Source: Pseudomonadota bacterium
Lineage (GTDB): Bacteria > Pseudomonadota > Alphaproteobacteria > Rhizobiales > Beijerinckiaceae
Length of the DNA: 46,515 bases
Reading direction: 5' to 3'
Assembly (NCBI GenBank): GCA_023426505.1
Contig: JAFAAP010000305.1
Span: forward strand, 1 to 46,515
Position numbers and translations under genes: made by a program. Positions 15,288 through 22,956 of this stretch are shown in pieces; positions within the stretch are counted from its first letter, which is position 1; each line of letters opens with the position of its first letter. Below the pieces are notes generated by a model. It searched no databases. It saw only the letters and a list, made by a program, of their open reading frames with translations, and was not told where the DNA came from.

Positions 15288-16442
15288 ATGACTGAGCGCA
15301 TTCGTGAATTCCTGCGCAACCGACGTGAGGATGGCCCCTGCGTGGTCGTCGATCTGGACGTGGTGCGCGACAACTACTCCAAGTTCGCCCGTGCGCTTCC
15401 CGACACGCGTGTCTTCTACGCCGTGAAGGCCAATCCTGCGCCCGAGGTGCTGAAGGTCCTGGCCGAGATGGGCTCGTGCTTCGACACGGCGTCCGTGGTC
15501 GAGATCGAGCTCGCGCTCGCGGCCGGCGCCACGCCGGACCGGATCTCCTTCGGCAACACGATCAAGAAGGAGCGCGACGTCGCCCGCGGCCTCGAGCTCG
15601 GCGTGCGCCTCTTCGCGGTCGACTGCGAGGCGGAGGTCGAGAAGATCGTGCGCGCGGCGGCTCAGGTCGGCGTGCCGGCCCGGGACGTGAAGGTGTTCTG
15701 CCGCATCCTCTGCGACGGCGCCGGCGCCGAATGGCCGCTCTCGCGCAAGTTCGGCTGCGTGCCGGAGATGGCGGTCGACGTGCTGGAGCATGCGTACCGG
15801 AACGGGCTCGAGGCCTACGGCGTCTCGTTCCATGTCGGCTCGCAGCAGCGCAACACGGAAGCGTGGGATCAGGCCCTCGGCTCTGCCTCCACGATTTTCC
15901 GGGAATGCGCCGATCGCGGCATCCACCTGTCGATGGTCAACCTCGGCGGCGGGTTCCCGACGAAGTACCTGAAGACGGTCCCCATGGTCGAAGCCTACGG
16001 CGAGTCGATCTTCCGGGCGCTGTCGAAGCACTTCGGCAACCGTCTGCCCGAGACGATCATCGAGCCGGGCCGCGGCATGGTCGGCAATGCCGGCATCATC
16101 GAGGCGGAGGTCGTCCTGATCTCGAAGAAGAGCCAGGACGAGGACGAGGTGCGCTGGGTCTACCTCGACATCGGCAAGTTCGGCGGCCTCGCCGAGACGA
16201 TGGACGAGTCGATCCGCTACCCGATCCGCAGCGAGCGCGACGGCGACCGCAAGGTTCCCTGCGTGCTGGCCGGCCCGACCTGCGACTCGGCGGACGTTCT
16301 CTACGAGAAGGAGCCCTATCCGCTCCCCATCTCGCTGGAGATCGGCGACAAGGTGCTGATCGAAGGCACGGGCGCCTACACGACCCCCTACTCGGCGGTC
16401 GCGTTCAACGGCTTCCCGCCGCTGAAGTCCTACGTGATCTAA
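15288..16442 (+). CDS. Ornithine decarboxylase (PLP fold III)
   Basis: 384-aa PLP enzyme of the alanine-racemase-fold decarboxylase family, converting ornithine to putrescine; lysine or diaminopimelate decarboxylation is less likely at this short length. It shows the PLP lysine K47 in FYAVKANP, SFHVGSQ (180-186), the glycine loop GGGFP (220-224), EPGRGMVG (259-266) with the phosphate-binding residues, and the catalytic cysteine C332 in GPTCDSAD. The start is ATG 15288 with GGGGAGAG 5-12 nt upstream. Homospermidine synthase downstream uses its putrescine product. The long leader suggests polyamine-linked control. Confidence 0.9.
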   Translation: MTERIREFLRNRREDGPCVVVDLDVVRDNYSKFARALPDTRVFYAVKANPAPEVLKVLAEMGSCFDTASVVEIELALAAGATPDRISFGNTIKKERDVARGLELGVRLFAVDCEAEVEKIVRAAAQVGVPARDVKVFCRILCDGAGAEWPLSRKFGCVPEMAVDVLEHAYRNGLEAYGVSFHVGSQQRNTEAWDQALGSASTIFRECADRGIHLSMVNLGGGFPTKYLKTVPMVEAYGESIFRALSKHFGNRLPETIIEPGRGMVGNAGIIEAEVVLISKKSQDEDEVRWVYLDIGKFGGLAETMDESIRYPIRSERDGDRKVPCVLAGPTCDSADVLYEKEPYPLPISLEIGDKVLIEGTGAYTTPYSAVAFNGFPPLKSYVI

Positions 16443-16452
16443 CTCACGTCCC

Positions 16453-16477
16453 GCCTGCCTCAGGGTCTGAGGCAGGC
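16453..16477 (+). terminator. Perfect 11-bp hairpin after ornithine decarboxylase
   Basis: GCCTGCCTCAG (16453-16463) pairs exactly with CTGAGGCAGGC (16467-16477) around a GGT loop, 11 nt after the TAA stop. A T-run is missing, so termination may be partial or may need Rho. Confidence 0.55.
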
Positions 16478-16566
16478 ACCAACCCAAAAGTTGTCCCGGA
16501 CGGCCTGCTTATCCGTAAGCAGGTGCGAGGGCTGTCGCTCACCCCAAGCCCTGGGAGGCCACGGCC

Positions 16567-17139
16567 ATGATCACGATCCGCGAAGAATCCTTCCGCGATG
16601 TGGAAGCGCGCGAGGCGCTTCTCGATTCCTGCTTCGGACCCGAGCGGTTCCAGAAGACCTGCGAGCGCCTGCGCGAAGGCCGCCTGCCGGCCGAGGGCCT
16701 GTCCCTCGTGGTCGAGCAGGACGGCGACATCATCGGCACGGTCCGTCTCTGGCACGTTTCGGCGGGCCCGAACCGGCCGGCGCTGATGCTGGGGCCGATC
16801 GCCGTCGACCCGTCGCGCCAGGGGCTCGGCGTGGGCGGGAAGCTCATGCGCGAGGCGCTCAGGCGCGCTGCCGACCGCGGCCATAAGGCCGTGCTCCTGG
16901 TGGGCGATGCGCCCTATTACGAGCGCTTCGGCTTCACGACCGCGACGACCAAGGCCCTCTGGATGCCCGGCCCCTACGAGCGCGGACGGTTCCTGGCGCT
17001 GGAACTCGAAGCCGGCGCCCTCGACGGCGCCCGCGGCCTCGTGTCGGCCACCGGCATCATGGAGCAGAAGCCCGATCTCGCGATGCTGGTCGCTGCGGCG
17101 GCCCAGGGAGGCGCCGTAAGTCTCGGCCGCGCTTTCTAA
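16567..17139 (+). CDS. GNAT-family N-acetyltransferase (YhbS-like)
   Basis: 190-aa acetyl-CoA-dependent acetyltransferase. The central beta-4 to alpha-3 region (PIAVDPSRQGLGVGGKLM, about 78-95) has the acetyl-CoA pyrophosphate loop (Q/RxxGxG/A pattern as RQGLGVG). The following strand VLLVGDAPYYERFGF is typical of the YhbS subgroup. The start is ATG 16567 with GGGAGG 6-11 nt upstream. It sits between ornithine decarboxylase and homospermidine synthase, but strong hairpins on both sides suggest its own transcript. Acetylation of a polyamine is an attractive idea from context; nothing in the fold proves it. Confidence 0.8.
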   Translation: MITIREESFRDVEAREALLDSCFGPERFQKTCERLREGRLPAEGLSLVVEQDGDIIGTVRLWHVSAGPNRPALMLGPIAVDPSRQGLGVGGKLMREALRRAADRGHKAVLLVGDAPYYERFGFTTATTKALWMPGPYERGRFLALELEAGALDGARGLVSATGIMEQKPDLAMLVAAAAQGGAVSLGRAF

Positions 17140-17156
17140 ATCCCTTTCAACGATTG

Positions 17157-17193
17157 ACGCGCGCCGCACCAGAAGGAATGGTGCGGCGCGCGT
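17157..17193 (+). terminator. Strong intrinsic-type terminator after GNAT gene
   Basis: GCGCGCCGCACC (17159-17170) pairs with GGTGCGGCGCGC (17180-17191) around a 9-nt loop, and CA/TG pairs extend it at 17157-17158 and 17192-17193. That is 14 bp without a mismatch. The tail is TTCGTTT, a weak T-run. It begins 18 nt after the GNAT stop codon. Confidence 0.7.
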
Positions 17194-17250
17194 TCGTTTG
17201 CCACCGATCAACCCCAACCCCGGCAGCTTGCCGATGAAGGAGAACCATCG

Positions 17251-18681
17251 ATGACCAACTGGCCCGTCTACGGCCGCATCTCCGGCCCGATCGTGATGAT
17301 CGGCTTCGGATCGATCGGCAAAGGCATGCTGCCCCTGATCGAGCGCCATTTCGAGTTCGACAGGAGCCGTTTCGTGGTCGTCGATCCGAGCGATGCCGAC
17401 CGGCACATGCTCGACGAGCGTGGCATCAAGTTCGTCCATCAGGGTCTGACCAAGGATAATTACCGTCAGGTGCTCGAGCCTCTGCTGACGCAGGGCGGGG
17501 GCCAGGGCTTCTGCGTGAACGTGTCGGTGGACACCTCCTCGCGCGACATCATGGAGCTCTGCCGCGAAGTCGGCGCTCTCTACATCGACACGGTGGCCGA
17601 GCCCTGGGCCGGCTTCTATTTCGACAAGAGCGCCGGACCGGCGGACCGCACCAACTATGCGCTGCGCGAAATCATTCTCGACGCCAGGCGGCGGAATCCG
17701 GGCGGCACGACCGCCGTGTCCTGCTGCGGCGCCAATCCCGGCATGGTGTCCTGGTTCGTGAAGCAGGCCCTGCTCAACCTCGCCCAGGACCTGAAGATCG
17801 CGCACGAGGAGCCCAAATCCCGTGAGGACTGGGCCCGCCTGATGCAGAAGGTGGGCGTCAAGGGGATCCACATCGCGGAGCGCGACACGCAGCGCGCCAA
17901 TTCCGAGAAGCCGATGGGCGTGTTCGTCAACACCTGGTCGGTCGAAGGCTTCGTGTCGGAGGGGCTGCAGCCGGCGGAACTCGGCTGGGGCACGCATGAG
18001 ACGTGGATGCCCGAGAATGCCGGGACCCACGACAAGGGCTGCCAGGCTGCGATCTACCTGCTCCAGCCCGGTGCCGACACGCGCGTGCGCTCCTGGACTC
18101 CGACCGCCCAGGCGCAACACGCCTTCCTGGTGACGCACAACGAGTCGATCTCGATCGCGGATTTCTTCACCGTGCGCGAGGGCGACAAGGTCGTCTACCG
18201 CCCGACCTGCCACTACGCCTATCATCCGTGCAACGAGGCCGTGCTGTCCCTGCACGAGATGTTCGGCAAGGCCGGCAAGGCGCAGGAGAAGTTCCACATC
18301 CTCACCGAGGACGAGATCGTCGACGGCATCGACGAGCTGGGCGTGCTCCTCTACGGCCACGGCAAGAACGCCTACTGGTATGGCTCGCAGCTCTCCATCG
18401 AGGAGACACGCAGGCTCGCGCCGTATCAGAACGCCACCGGCCTGCAGGTGACCTCCGCCGTGCTCGCCGGCATGGTCTGGGCCCTGGAGAACCCGAACGA
18501 GGGAATCGTCGAGGCGGACGACATCGATTTCCGCCGCTGCCTCGAGGTGCAGATGCCCTATCTCGGCCCGGTGGTCGGCGTCTACACGGACTGGACGCCG
18601 CTCGAGGGTCGCCCGGGCTTCTTCCCGGAGGATATCGATACCTCCGACCCGTGGCAGTTCCGGAACGTTCTGGTACGGTAA
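17251..18681 (+). CDS. hss: Homospermidine synthase
   Basis: 476-aa NAD-dependent enzyme that joins two putrescine units (or putrescine with spermidine) to make sym-homospermidine. The Rossmann motif GFGSIG is at 18-23. Family-specific segments include TVAEPWAGFY, CCGANPGMVSWFVK, HYAYHPCNEAV, and the C-terminal TGLQVTSAVLAGMVWA. Length matches the bacterial family. The start is ATG 17251 with AAGGAG 8-13 nt upstream. Together with ornithine decarboxylase it forms a two-step route typical of Rhizobiales, in which homospermidine is a main polyamine. The gene has its own terminator-like hairpin after the stop. Confidence 0.95.
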   Translation: MTNWPVYGRISGPIVMIGFGSIGKGMLPLIERHFEFDRSRFVVVDPSDADRHMLDERGIKFVHQGLTKDNYRQVLEPLLTQGGGQGFCVNVSVDTSSRDIMELCREVGALYIDTVAEPWAGFYFDKSAGPADRTNYALREIILDARRRNPGGTTAVSCCGANPGMVSWFVKQALLNLAQDLKIAHEEPKSREDWARLMQKVGVKGIHIAERDTQRANSEKPMGVFVNTWSVEGFVSEGLQPAELGWGTHETWMPENAGTHDKGCQAAIYLLQPGADTRVRSWTPTAQAQHAFLVTHNESISIADFFTVREGDKVVYRPTCHYAYHPCNEAVLSLHEMFGKAGKAQEKFHILTEDEIVDGIDELGVLLYGHGKNAYWYGSQLSIEETRRLAPYQNATGLQVTSAVLAGMVWALENPNEGIVEADDIDFRRCLEVQMPYLGPVVGVYTDWTPLEGRPGFFPEDIDTSDPWQFRNVLVR

Positions 18682-18696
18682 GATCGTTCATTATAG

Positions 18697-18720
18697 CCCG
18701 GGCGCCTCGCTGCGCCCGGG
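18697..18720 (+). terminator. 9-bp GC hairpin after hss
   Basis: CCCGGGCGC (18697-18705) pairs with GCGCCCGGG (18712-18720) around CTCGCT, starting 16 nt past the hss stop. There is no T-run. Its end is only 23 nt before the next ATG (18744), so it could also sit in that gene's leader. Confidence 0.55.
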
Positions 18721-18743
18721 TCCGGCGACCGAGGAAGTCAGGC

Positions 18744-19082
18744 ATGCCCCATTTCGAGGAATTCTACGCCGACAAGCTCCGGGGCTCGCTGGGGGTCAGG
18801 GATGCGGAATCGGTCCTCGACCTGCGCAACGCCTCCCGCGAACAGGCGGCGGCCTCGATCCAGGACATGCTGGAGCGAAGCCGTTTCGCGCAGAGCAAGA
18901 CGGTCGCGATCCGGCTCGCGCCTCCGCCCGAGGGCGGCGGAGAAACCCTCTTCCAACCGGTCGGCAAGGCGCTCCTCGAAGCGAAGAAGCGCGGCTGGAT
19001 CGACCGCCTGCAGACCCTTCCGGCGCAGGATGGCCTCGGCTTCTACATCGCGCTGGCCGGCAAGCCTGCCTCGAAGGACTGA
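18744..19082 (+). CDS. Small conserved-looking hypothetical protein
   Basis: 112-aa protein with a clear start: ATG 18744, and GAGGAAG at 18731-18737. The body has an alpha/beta pattern: VLDLRNASREQAAASIQDML (a DLR strand followed by a helix), KTVAIRLAP (strand), a glycine-rich turn PPEGGGETL, then a helix and RLQTLP ... GLGFYIAL. This loosely recalls a Smr-type fold (DLR/H plus glycine turn), but the typical HGxG motif is absent, so I only suggest it. No signal peptide or membrane segment is present. It converges on the DUF2937 gene, with 7 nt between stops. Confidence 0.6.
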   Translation: MPHFEEFYADKLRGSLGVRDAESVLDLRNASREQAAASIQDMLERSRFAQSKTVAIRLAPPPEGGGETLFQPVGKALLEAKKRGWIDRLQTLPAQDGLGFYIALAGKPASKD

Positions 19083-19089
19083 TCAGGCA

Positions 19090-19611
19090 TCAGGCCTGCG
19101 CTTCCCTGCGCGGCCGCGGCCGCCGGACGAGGCTGCGGAGGAACCCCGTCAGCAGCAGGAGCCCGCCCCAGACCGCGACGAACCCGGCAGCTCCCGAGAC
19201 GATACCTTCCGACGTGACGGGCACGGCGGGCTCGAAATCGCGATAGGCCGCCCGCATCACATCCTCATCCCCGTCCCGGACCATCAGGGCGACCCTCCCG
19301 AAGGGGCCGGCGTCCAGCATGGCCTGCCGATGTGCCTGAAGGCGGTCCAGGCGCTCCACATTGGCCTGCATCGCGGCGCCCTGGCGGCTGGCGAGATCGT
19401 CGGCATTGCCCCGCAGACGCGCGATGGCGCCCTCGCGATTTTCCCCATTGGCCTGCGCATCCGCATCGAAGCGGCCGACGATCTGGCGGAGCTCGTCGAT
19501 CGCGCCTCCGAGGCGCTGGCGGTACTGCTGGGAGTATTCCGGCCCCTGGGAGGCGACGACACCGCCCAGAAGGCCGAGCCCGAAGGCAACGATTCGCATG
19601 ATCCGGGGCAA
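19090..19611 (-). CDS. DUF2937-family membrane protein
   Basis: 173-aa protein with an N-terminal hydrophobic segment (about 5-22, IVAFGLGLLGGVVAS) and a C-terminal span (about 134-158, AAGFVAVWGGLLLLTGFL), ending in a basic tail (RRPRPRREAQ). The central part is helical and probably periplasmic (SQQYRQRLGGAIDEL, then LRGNADDLASRQG). The order GGVVASQGPEYSQQYRQRL matches the DUF2937 family as I know it. Function is unknown. The 91-aa gene ends 11 nt upstream on the same strand, so the gene may belong to the tail of the zinc operon. Confidence 0.75.
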   Translation of the reverse strand: MPRIMRIVAFGLGLLGGVVASQGPEYSQQYRQRLGGAIDELRQIVGRFDADAQANGENREGAIARLRGNADDLASRQGAAMQANVERLDRLQAHRQAMLDAGPFGRVALMVRDGDEDVMRAAYRDFEPAVPVTSEGIVSGAAGFVAVWGGLLLLTGFLRSLVRRPRPRREAQA

Positions 19612-19622
19612 GTGGCACCTCC

Positions 19623-19898
19623 TCAGGAATCAAGAACGTCGCCGATATCCTGTTCCATTATTTCGTCGAGGGGCTTCGGGACCTTGTAGGCGCGGGTCTT
19701 CGCTCCCGGCTCCATGACGAGGATGACGGTCTCTGTGCCCGGACAGGCCGGATCGGCGCAGACGATCTCGTTGACCGCGAAGCTCGTATCCGGTCCGGCC
19801 CGAAGGGCGTTGCGGGCAAGCTCCTTGACGCGCTCGATCGCCGCCCGGTCGGCCTTCTGCCGACCAAAAGCATTGCGGAGGAAGCCGAGACCCGCCAT
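19623..19898 (-). CDS. 91-aa protein with CADPxCPG motif
   Basis: 91-aa cytoplasmic protein with no signal peptide. It has a central motif VNEIVCADPACPGTETVI containing C47 and C52, followed by VMEPGAKTRAYKVPKPLDEI. This compact alpha/beta region looks conserved among Alphaproteobacteria to my memory, but has no function I can name. Two cysteines four residues apart could hold a metal. The ATG at 19898 is 5 nt after the WD40 gene stop, so the genes are likely co-translated. Its place at the end of the zinc operon suggests a metal-linked role, an inference only. Confidence 0.65.
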   Translation of the reverse strand: MAGLGFLRNAFGRQKADRAAIERVKELARNALRAGPDTSFAVNEIVCADPACPGTETVILVMEPGAKTRAYKVPKPLDEIMEQDIGDVLDS

Positions 19899-19903
19899 GC
19901 GGC

Positions 19904-20911
19904 TCAGGTGGGCAGCGTAAGGATGCCGGCCTTGCCGTCCTCGCACCCGAAGGCGAGGCGCTTGCCGGCCTTGTCCCAGGCCATGGCCGTGATGCCGCTG
20001 TCGGGAATCGTCGGGCGCACCAGCAGCTCGGAAGCGTCGGCCATGCGGATGAGGAGGATGCAGCCGTCCTCGTAGCCGACCGCCAGAACGTAGGTGTTGG
20101 TGTGGAACGCCACCCGGCTGACCTTGGCGGGTCGCACGCCGCATTCCCGCGGCTGCTTGCCCATGGGGCCTTCCTTCGATTCGAAGGGCCAGACGATCGC
20201 GGCCTCGGCACCCGAGGTGGCGAGCCATTTGCCGTCATGGGACCAGGAGAAGGACCGCGTCTTCGATGGATAGCCGCTCATGCGCATATTCCCCTTGTCG
20301 GGGATCAGGCGCCAGCCGTGGAGCGAGTTCTCCTGCATGGAGGTGACCACGAAACGAGCGTCGGGCGACCATGTGACGTCGAGATGCGAGCCCTTCCAGT
20401 CCAGCACCTCGGGCTTGGCTTCGACGTTGGGAAACCACAGGGTCGCACCGTTGTAGTGGGAGATGGCCAGGCGGTACCCCTTGGGCGCGAAGGCAAGGCC
20501 GCGGGCGGTCGAGGGAACCTCGAGCGACTTCTCCTTGCCCCGGTCGTCACGGGCGATCACGCGCTTGCCGGCCCCAAAGGCGAAGGCCCCGCTCGGGCTC
20601 AGGGCGAGGGAGTCGATCCAGGCGCCCTTGGTCTCTGCCAGCGTCTGGGTCGAGCCGTCCGGCCCCGTCACCGCCACGCGGCCATCGTCGCCGCCGGTGA
20701 CGAAGCGCTCGCCGTCGCTCGCGCCAACCAGAATGCCGGCATCGGGATGGGCTTCGACACGATGGGTCTCGCCGTCCCTCGCCAGCAGCGCGCCGCCGTC
20801 GGCGAGGCCGAAGGCGGTGGTGCCCTTCAGCCACCCGAGGGCGGTCACGTGCGCGCCCGCATCGATCGTCGTGACGCTCTGGGTCAGAGACGGAGCAGTT
20901 CCAGCAGTCAT
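19904..20911 (-). CDS. WD40-repeat protein in the zinc operon
   Basis: 335-aa soluble beta-propeller protein. Repeats recur about every 40 residues, with internal strands such as SLALSPSGAFAFGAGKR, GLAFAPKGYRLAISH, VTWSPDARFVVTSM, SFSWSHDGKWLATSG and AMAWDKAGKRLAFG. Each carries the SPDGxxL-like pattern of a WD40 blade, giving about seven blades. No signal peptide is present, so it acts in the cytoplasm, probably as a protein scaffold. It begins 65 nt after the CobW-type gene and is followed at once by the 91-aa gene. An adaptor between the GTPase and a client protein is a reasonable guess. Confidence 0.82.
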   Translation of the reverse strand: MTAGTAPSLTQSVTTIDAGAHVTALGWLKGTTAFGLADGGALLARDGETHRVEAHPDAGILVGASDGERFVTGGDDGRVAVTGPDGSTQTLAETKGAWIDSLALSPSGAFAFGAGKRVIARDDRGKEKSLEVPSTARGLAFAPKGYRLAISHYNGATLWFPNVEAKPEVLDWKGSHLDVTWSPDARFVVTSMQENSLHGWRLIPDKGNMRMSGYPSKTRSFSWSHDGKWLATSGAEAAIVWPFESKEGPMGKQPRECGVRPAKVSRVAFHTNTYVLAVGYEDGCILLIRMADASELLVRPTIPDSGITAMAWDKAGKRLAFGCEDGKAGILTLPT

Positions 20912-20976
20912 TCAGGCAATCCCTTCGAACGGCCCAATAGCACAGGATCGCGGGTTCGGCGCAAGGATAGGCGCAC

Positions 20977-21939
20977 TCACGCCGCGGTCGCCAGAAAACC
21001 TTCCCGGATCGCCTTCTCGTTCAAGTCCCGGCCGATGAAGACAACCTTGGAGCTGCGCTTCTCGCCCGGCTTCCAGTCGCCCTGCACGTCGCCGTCGAGG
21101 ATCATGTGCACGCCCTGGAACACGAAGCGCTTCGGCTCGTTCGGGAAGGCCACGATGCCCTTGCAGCGCAGGATGTTCGGCCCCTCGACCTGGGTCAGGT
21201 TCGAGATCCACGGCATGAACTTGTTCGGATCGACCTCGCCGTCGATCGCCACCGAGACGGACTGCATGTCCTCGTCGTGGTGGTGATGATGGCCCTCCTC
21301 GAGGAAGTCGGGTTCGAGCTCGATGATGCGGTCGAGGTCGAAGGCCTTGCGGTCGAGCACCTCTGAGATCGGGATGGCGCAGTTCTGCGTCCGGTGCACC
21401 TTGGCGTAGGGGTTGATGGCGCGGATGCGCGCCTCGACCTCCTCCAGCTCCTTCTCGGACACGAGGTCGATCTTGTTGAGGATGATCACGTCCGCGAAGG
21501 CGATCTGGTTCTTGGCCTCGGGGGCGTCCTTCAGCCGGTCCGAGAGCCACTTGGCGTCCGCCACCGTCACCACCGCGTCGAGGCGGGCGGTGTCGGACAC
21601 GTCCTGGTCCATGAAGAAGGTCTGGGCCACCGGGGCCGGGTCGGCGAGGCCGGTGGTCTCGACGATGATGGCGTCGAACTTTCCTTTTCGCTTCATCAGG
21701 CCGTCGAGGATGCGGATCAGGTCGCCGCGAACGGTGCAGCAGATGCAGCCGTTGTTCATCTCGAACACTTCCTCGTCGGCGCCGACGACGAGCTCGTTGT
21801 CGATGCCGATCTCGCCGAATTCGTTGACGATGACGGCGTATTTCTTGCCGTGCTGCTCGGTCAGGATCCGGTTGAGAAGCGTCGTCTTGCCGGCGCCGAG
21901 ATAGCCTGTGAGCACGGTGACGGGGATCTTGTCGGACAT
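20977..21939 (-). CDS. CobW/COG0523 GTPase, putative zinc metallochaperone
   Basis: About 320-aa G3E-family GTPase. It has Walker A GYLGAGKTT, a CxCC metal motif (GCICCTVRGDL) typical of zinc chaperones, the G4-type NKID near the middle, and a His-rich loop (EEGHHHHHDED) before the C-terminal CobW_C domain (ILRCKGIVAF). Relatives such as ZagA/ZigA/ZNG1 deliver zinc to enzymes during starvation. ATG 21939 is chosen over an in-frame ATG at 21951, because GGAA precedes it; either start is possible. It lies 69 nt downstream of znuA on the same strand, so a zinc role is well supported by both motifs and context. Confidence 0.88.
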   Translation of the reverse strand: MSDKIPVTVLTGYLGAGKTTLLNRILTEQHGKKYAVIVNEFGEIGIDNELVVGADEEVFEMNNGCICCTVRGDLIRILDGLMKRKGKFDAIIVETTGLADPAPVAQTFFMDQDVSDTARLDAVVTVADAKWLSDRLKDAPEAKNQIAFADVIILNKIDLVSEKELEEVEARIRAINPYAKVHRTQNCAIPISEVLDRKAFDLDRIIELEPDFLEEGHHHHHDEDMQSVSVAIDGEVDPNKFMPWISNLTQVEGPNILRCKGIVAFPNEPKRFVFQGVHMILDGDVQGDWKPGEKRSSKVVFIGRDLNEKAIREGFLATAA

Positions 21940-21975
21940 CGGATGTTCCATCGGTCTTTGGGAGACGAAAACCGC

Positions 21976-21992
21976 CCCCGGGATCGCCGGGG
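21976..21992 (-). other. Small GC hairpin between znuA and the CobW-type gene
   Basis: CCCCGG (21976-21981) and CCGGGG (21987-21992) form a 6-bp stem with a 5-nt loop. It may reduce read-through from znuA into the GTPase gene, but it is short and no T-run follows. Confidence 0.25.
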
Positions 21993-22007
21993 ACTTCAGA
22001 ATATCGG

Positions 22008-22922
22008 TCAGCTCGACAGGGCCGAGCTGAAGGCCCTTATATTGTGTCGCATCATGTCAATGTAAGTCCCGGCCGGCCCCTTCTCGTCCGAGAGGGCGTC
22101 GGAATAGACCCGCTCGCCGATCCTCGCGCCGGTCTCCTTGGCGATGCGCTCCATCAGGCGGGCATCGGACACGTTCTCGACGAAGACGGCCTTGATCTTA
22201 TCGCGCTTGATCTGCTGGATGATCCTGGCCACGTCCTTCGCCGAGGCCTCGGCGTCGGTCGATACGCCCTGGGGGGACACGAAATCGATGCCGTAGGCGT
22301 CTTCGAGATACCGGAAGGCGTCGTGCGAGGTGATGATGCGGCGGCGATCCGGCGGGATCTGCTCCACGAGTCCCTTCACCTCCCGGTCGAGGGCGTCGAG
22401 TTGGCTAAGATAAGCCGTCGCATTGGCCTCATAGGCAGGCTTCCCGGCCGGATCGGCGGCGATCAGCGCATCCCGGATGTTGGCGACGTAGATCTTGGCG
22501 TTGGCGACGTTCTGCCATGCATGAGGATCCGATCCCCCATGTCCGTGGCCGTGATCGTCGTGCTCCCCCTTGAGCGGCTTCACGCCCTTTGCCGCCTCCA
22601 CGACGGAGGCCTTCGTGCCCGATGACTTCACGAGCCGGTCGATCCAGCCTTCGAACTTGAGGCCGTTGGCGACGACCACCTTGGCCTCCGTCAGGCGCCT
22701 GCCGTCAGCCGGGGTGGGGGAATAGACGTGCGCGTCCCCGTTCGGGCCGACGAGAGTGGTCACCTCGGTGCGCTCGCCGCCGACCTGTCGCACGAGGTCG
22801 CCGAGGATCGAGAAGGTGGCGACGACCTTGAGCTTCTCCGGCGCCTGGGCGCGCGCCGATAGCGGCAGGGCCGCCAGAGCGAGGCATCCCAGCAGCGAAA
22901 CGGCGATCCGGCGTGTCGGCAT
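22008..22922 (-). CDS. znuA: Zinc ABC transporter periplasmic binding protein
   Basis: 304-aa cluster A-I metal-binding protein that captures zinc in the periplasm. The signal peptide is about 1-25 (LLGCLALAALPLSARA before QA). Probable metal ligands are H65 (GDAHVY), H134 (DPHAW), H200 (TSHDAF) and D275 (YSDAL). Between the first two lies a His/Asp-rich loop (HDDHGHGHGG, 121-130), the hallmark of zinc-specific members as opposed to manganese-binding ones. The start is ATG 22922 with AAGGAG about 9-14 nt upstream; the upstream in-frame extension is rejected. It lies 34 nt downstream of znuB. Confidence 0.92.
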   Translation of the reverse strand: MPTRRIAVSLLGCLALAALPLSARAQAPEKLKVVATFSILGDLVRQVGGERTEVTTLVGPNGDAHVYSPTPADGRRLTEAKVVVANGLKFEGWIDRLVKSSGTKASVVEAAKGVKPLKGEHDDHGHGHGGSDPHAWQNVANAKIYVANIRDALIAADPAGKPAYEANATAYLSQLDALDREVKGLVEQIPPDRRRIITSHDAFRYLEDAYGIDFVSPQGVSTDAEASAKDVARIIQQIKRDKIKAVFVENVSDARLMERIAKETGARIGERVYSDALSDEKGPAGTYIDMMRHNIRAFSSALSS

Positions 22923-22956
22923 CGGCTGAACTCCTTGTCGGTCGGTGGGGGATGGG

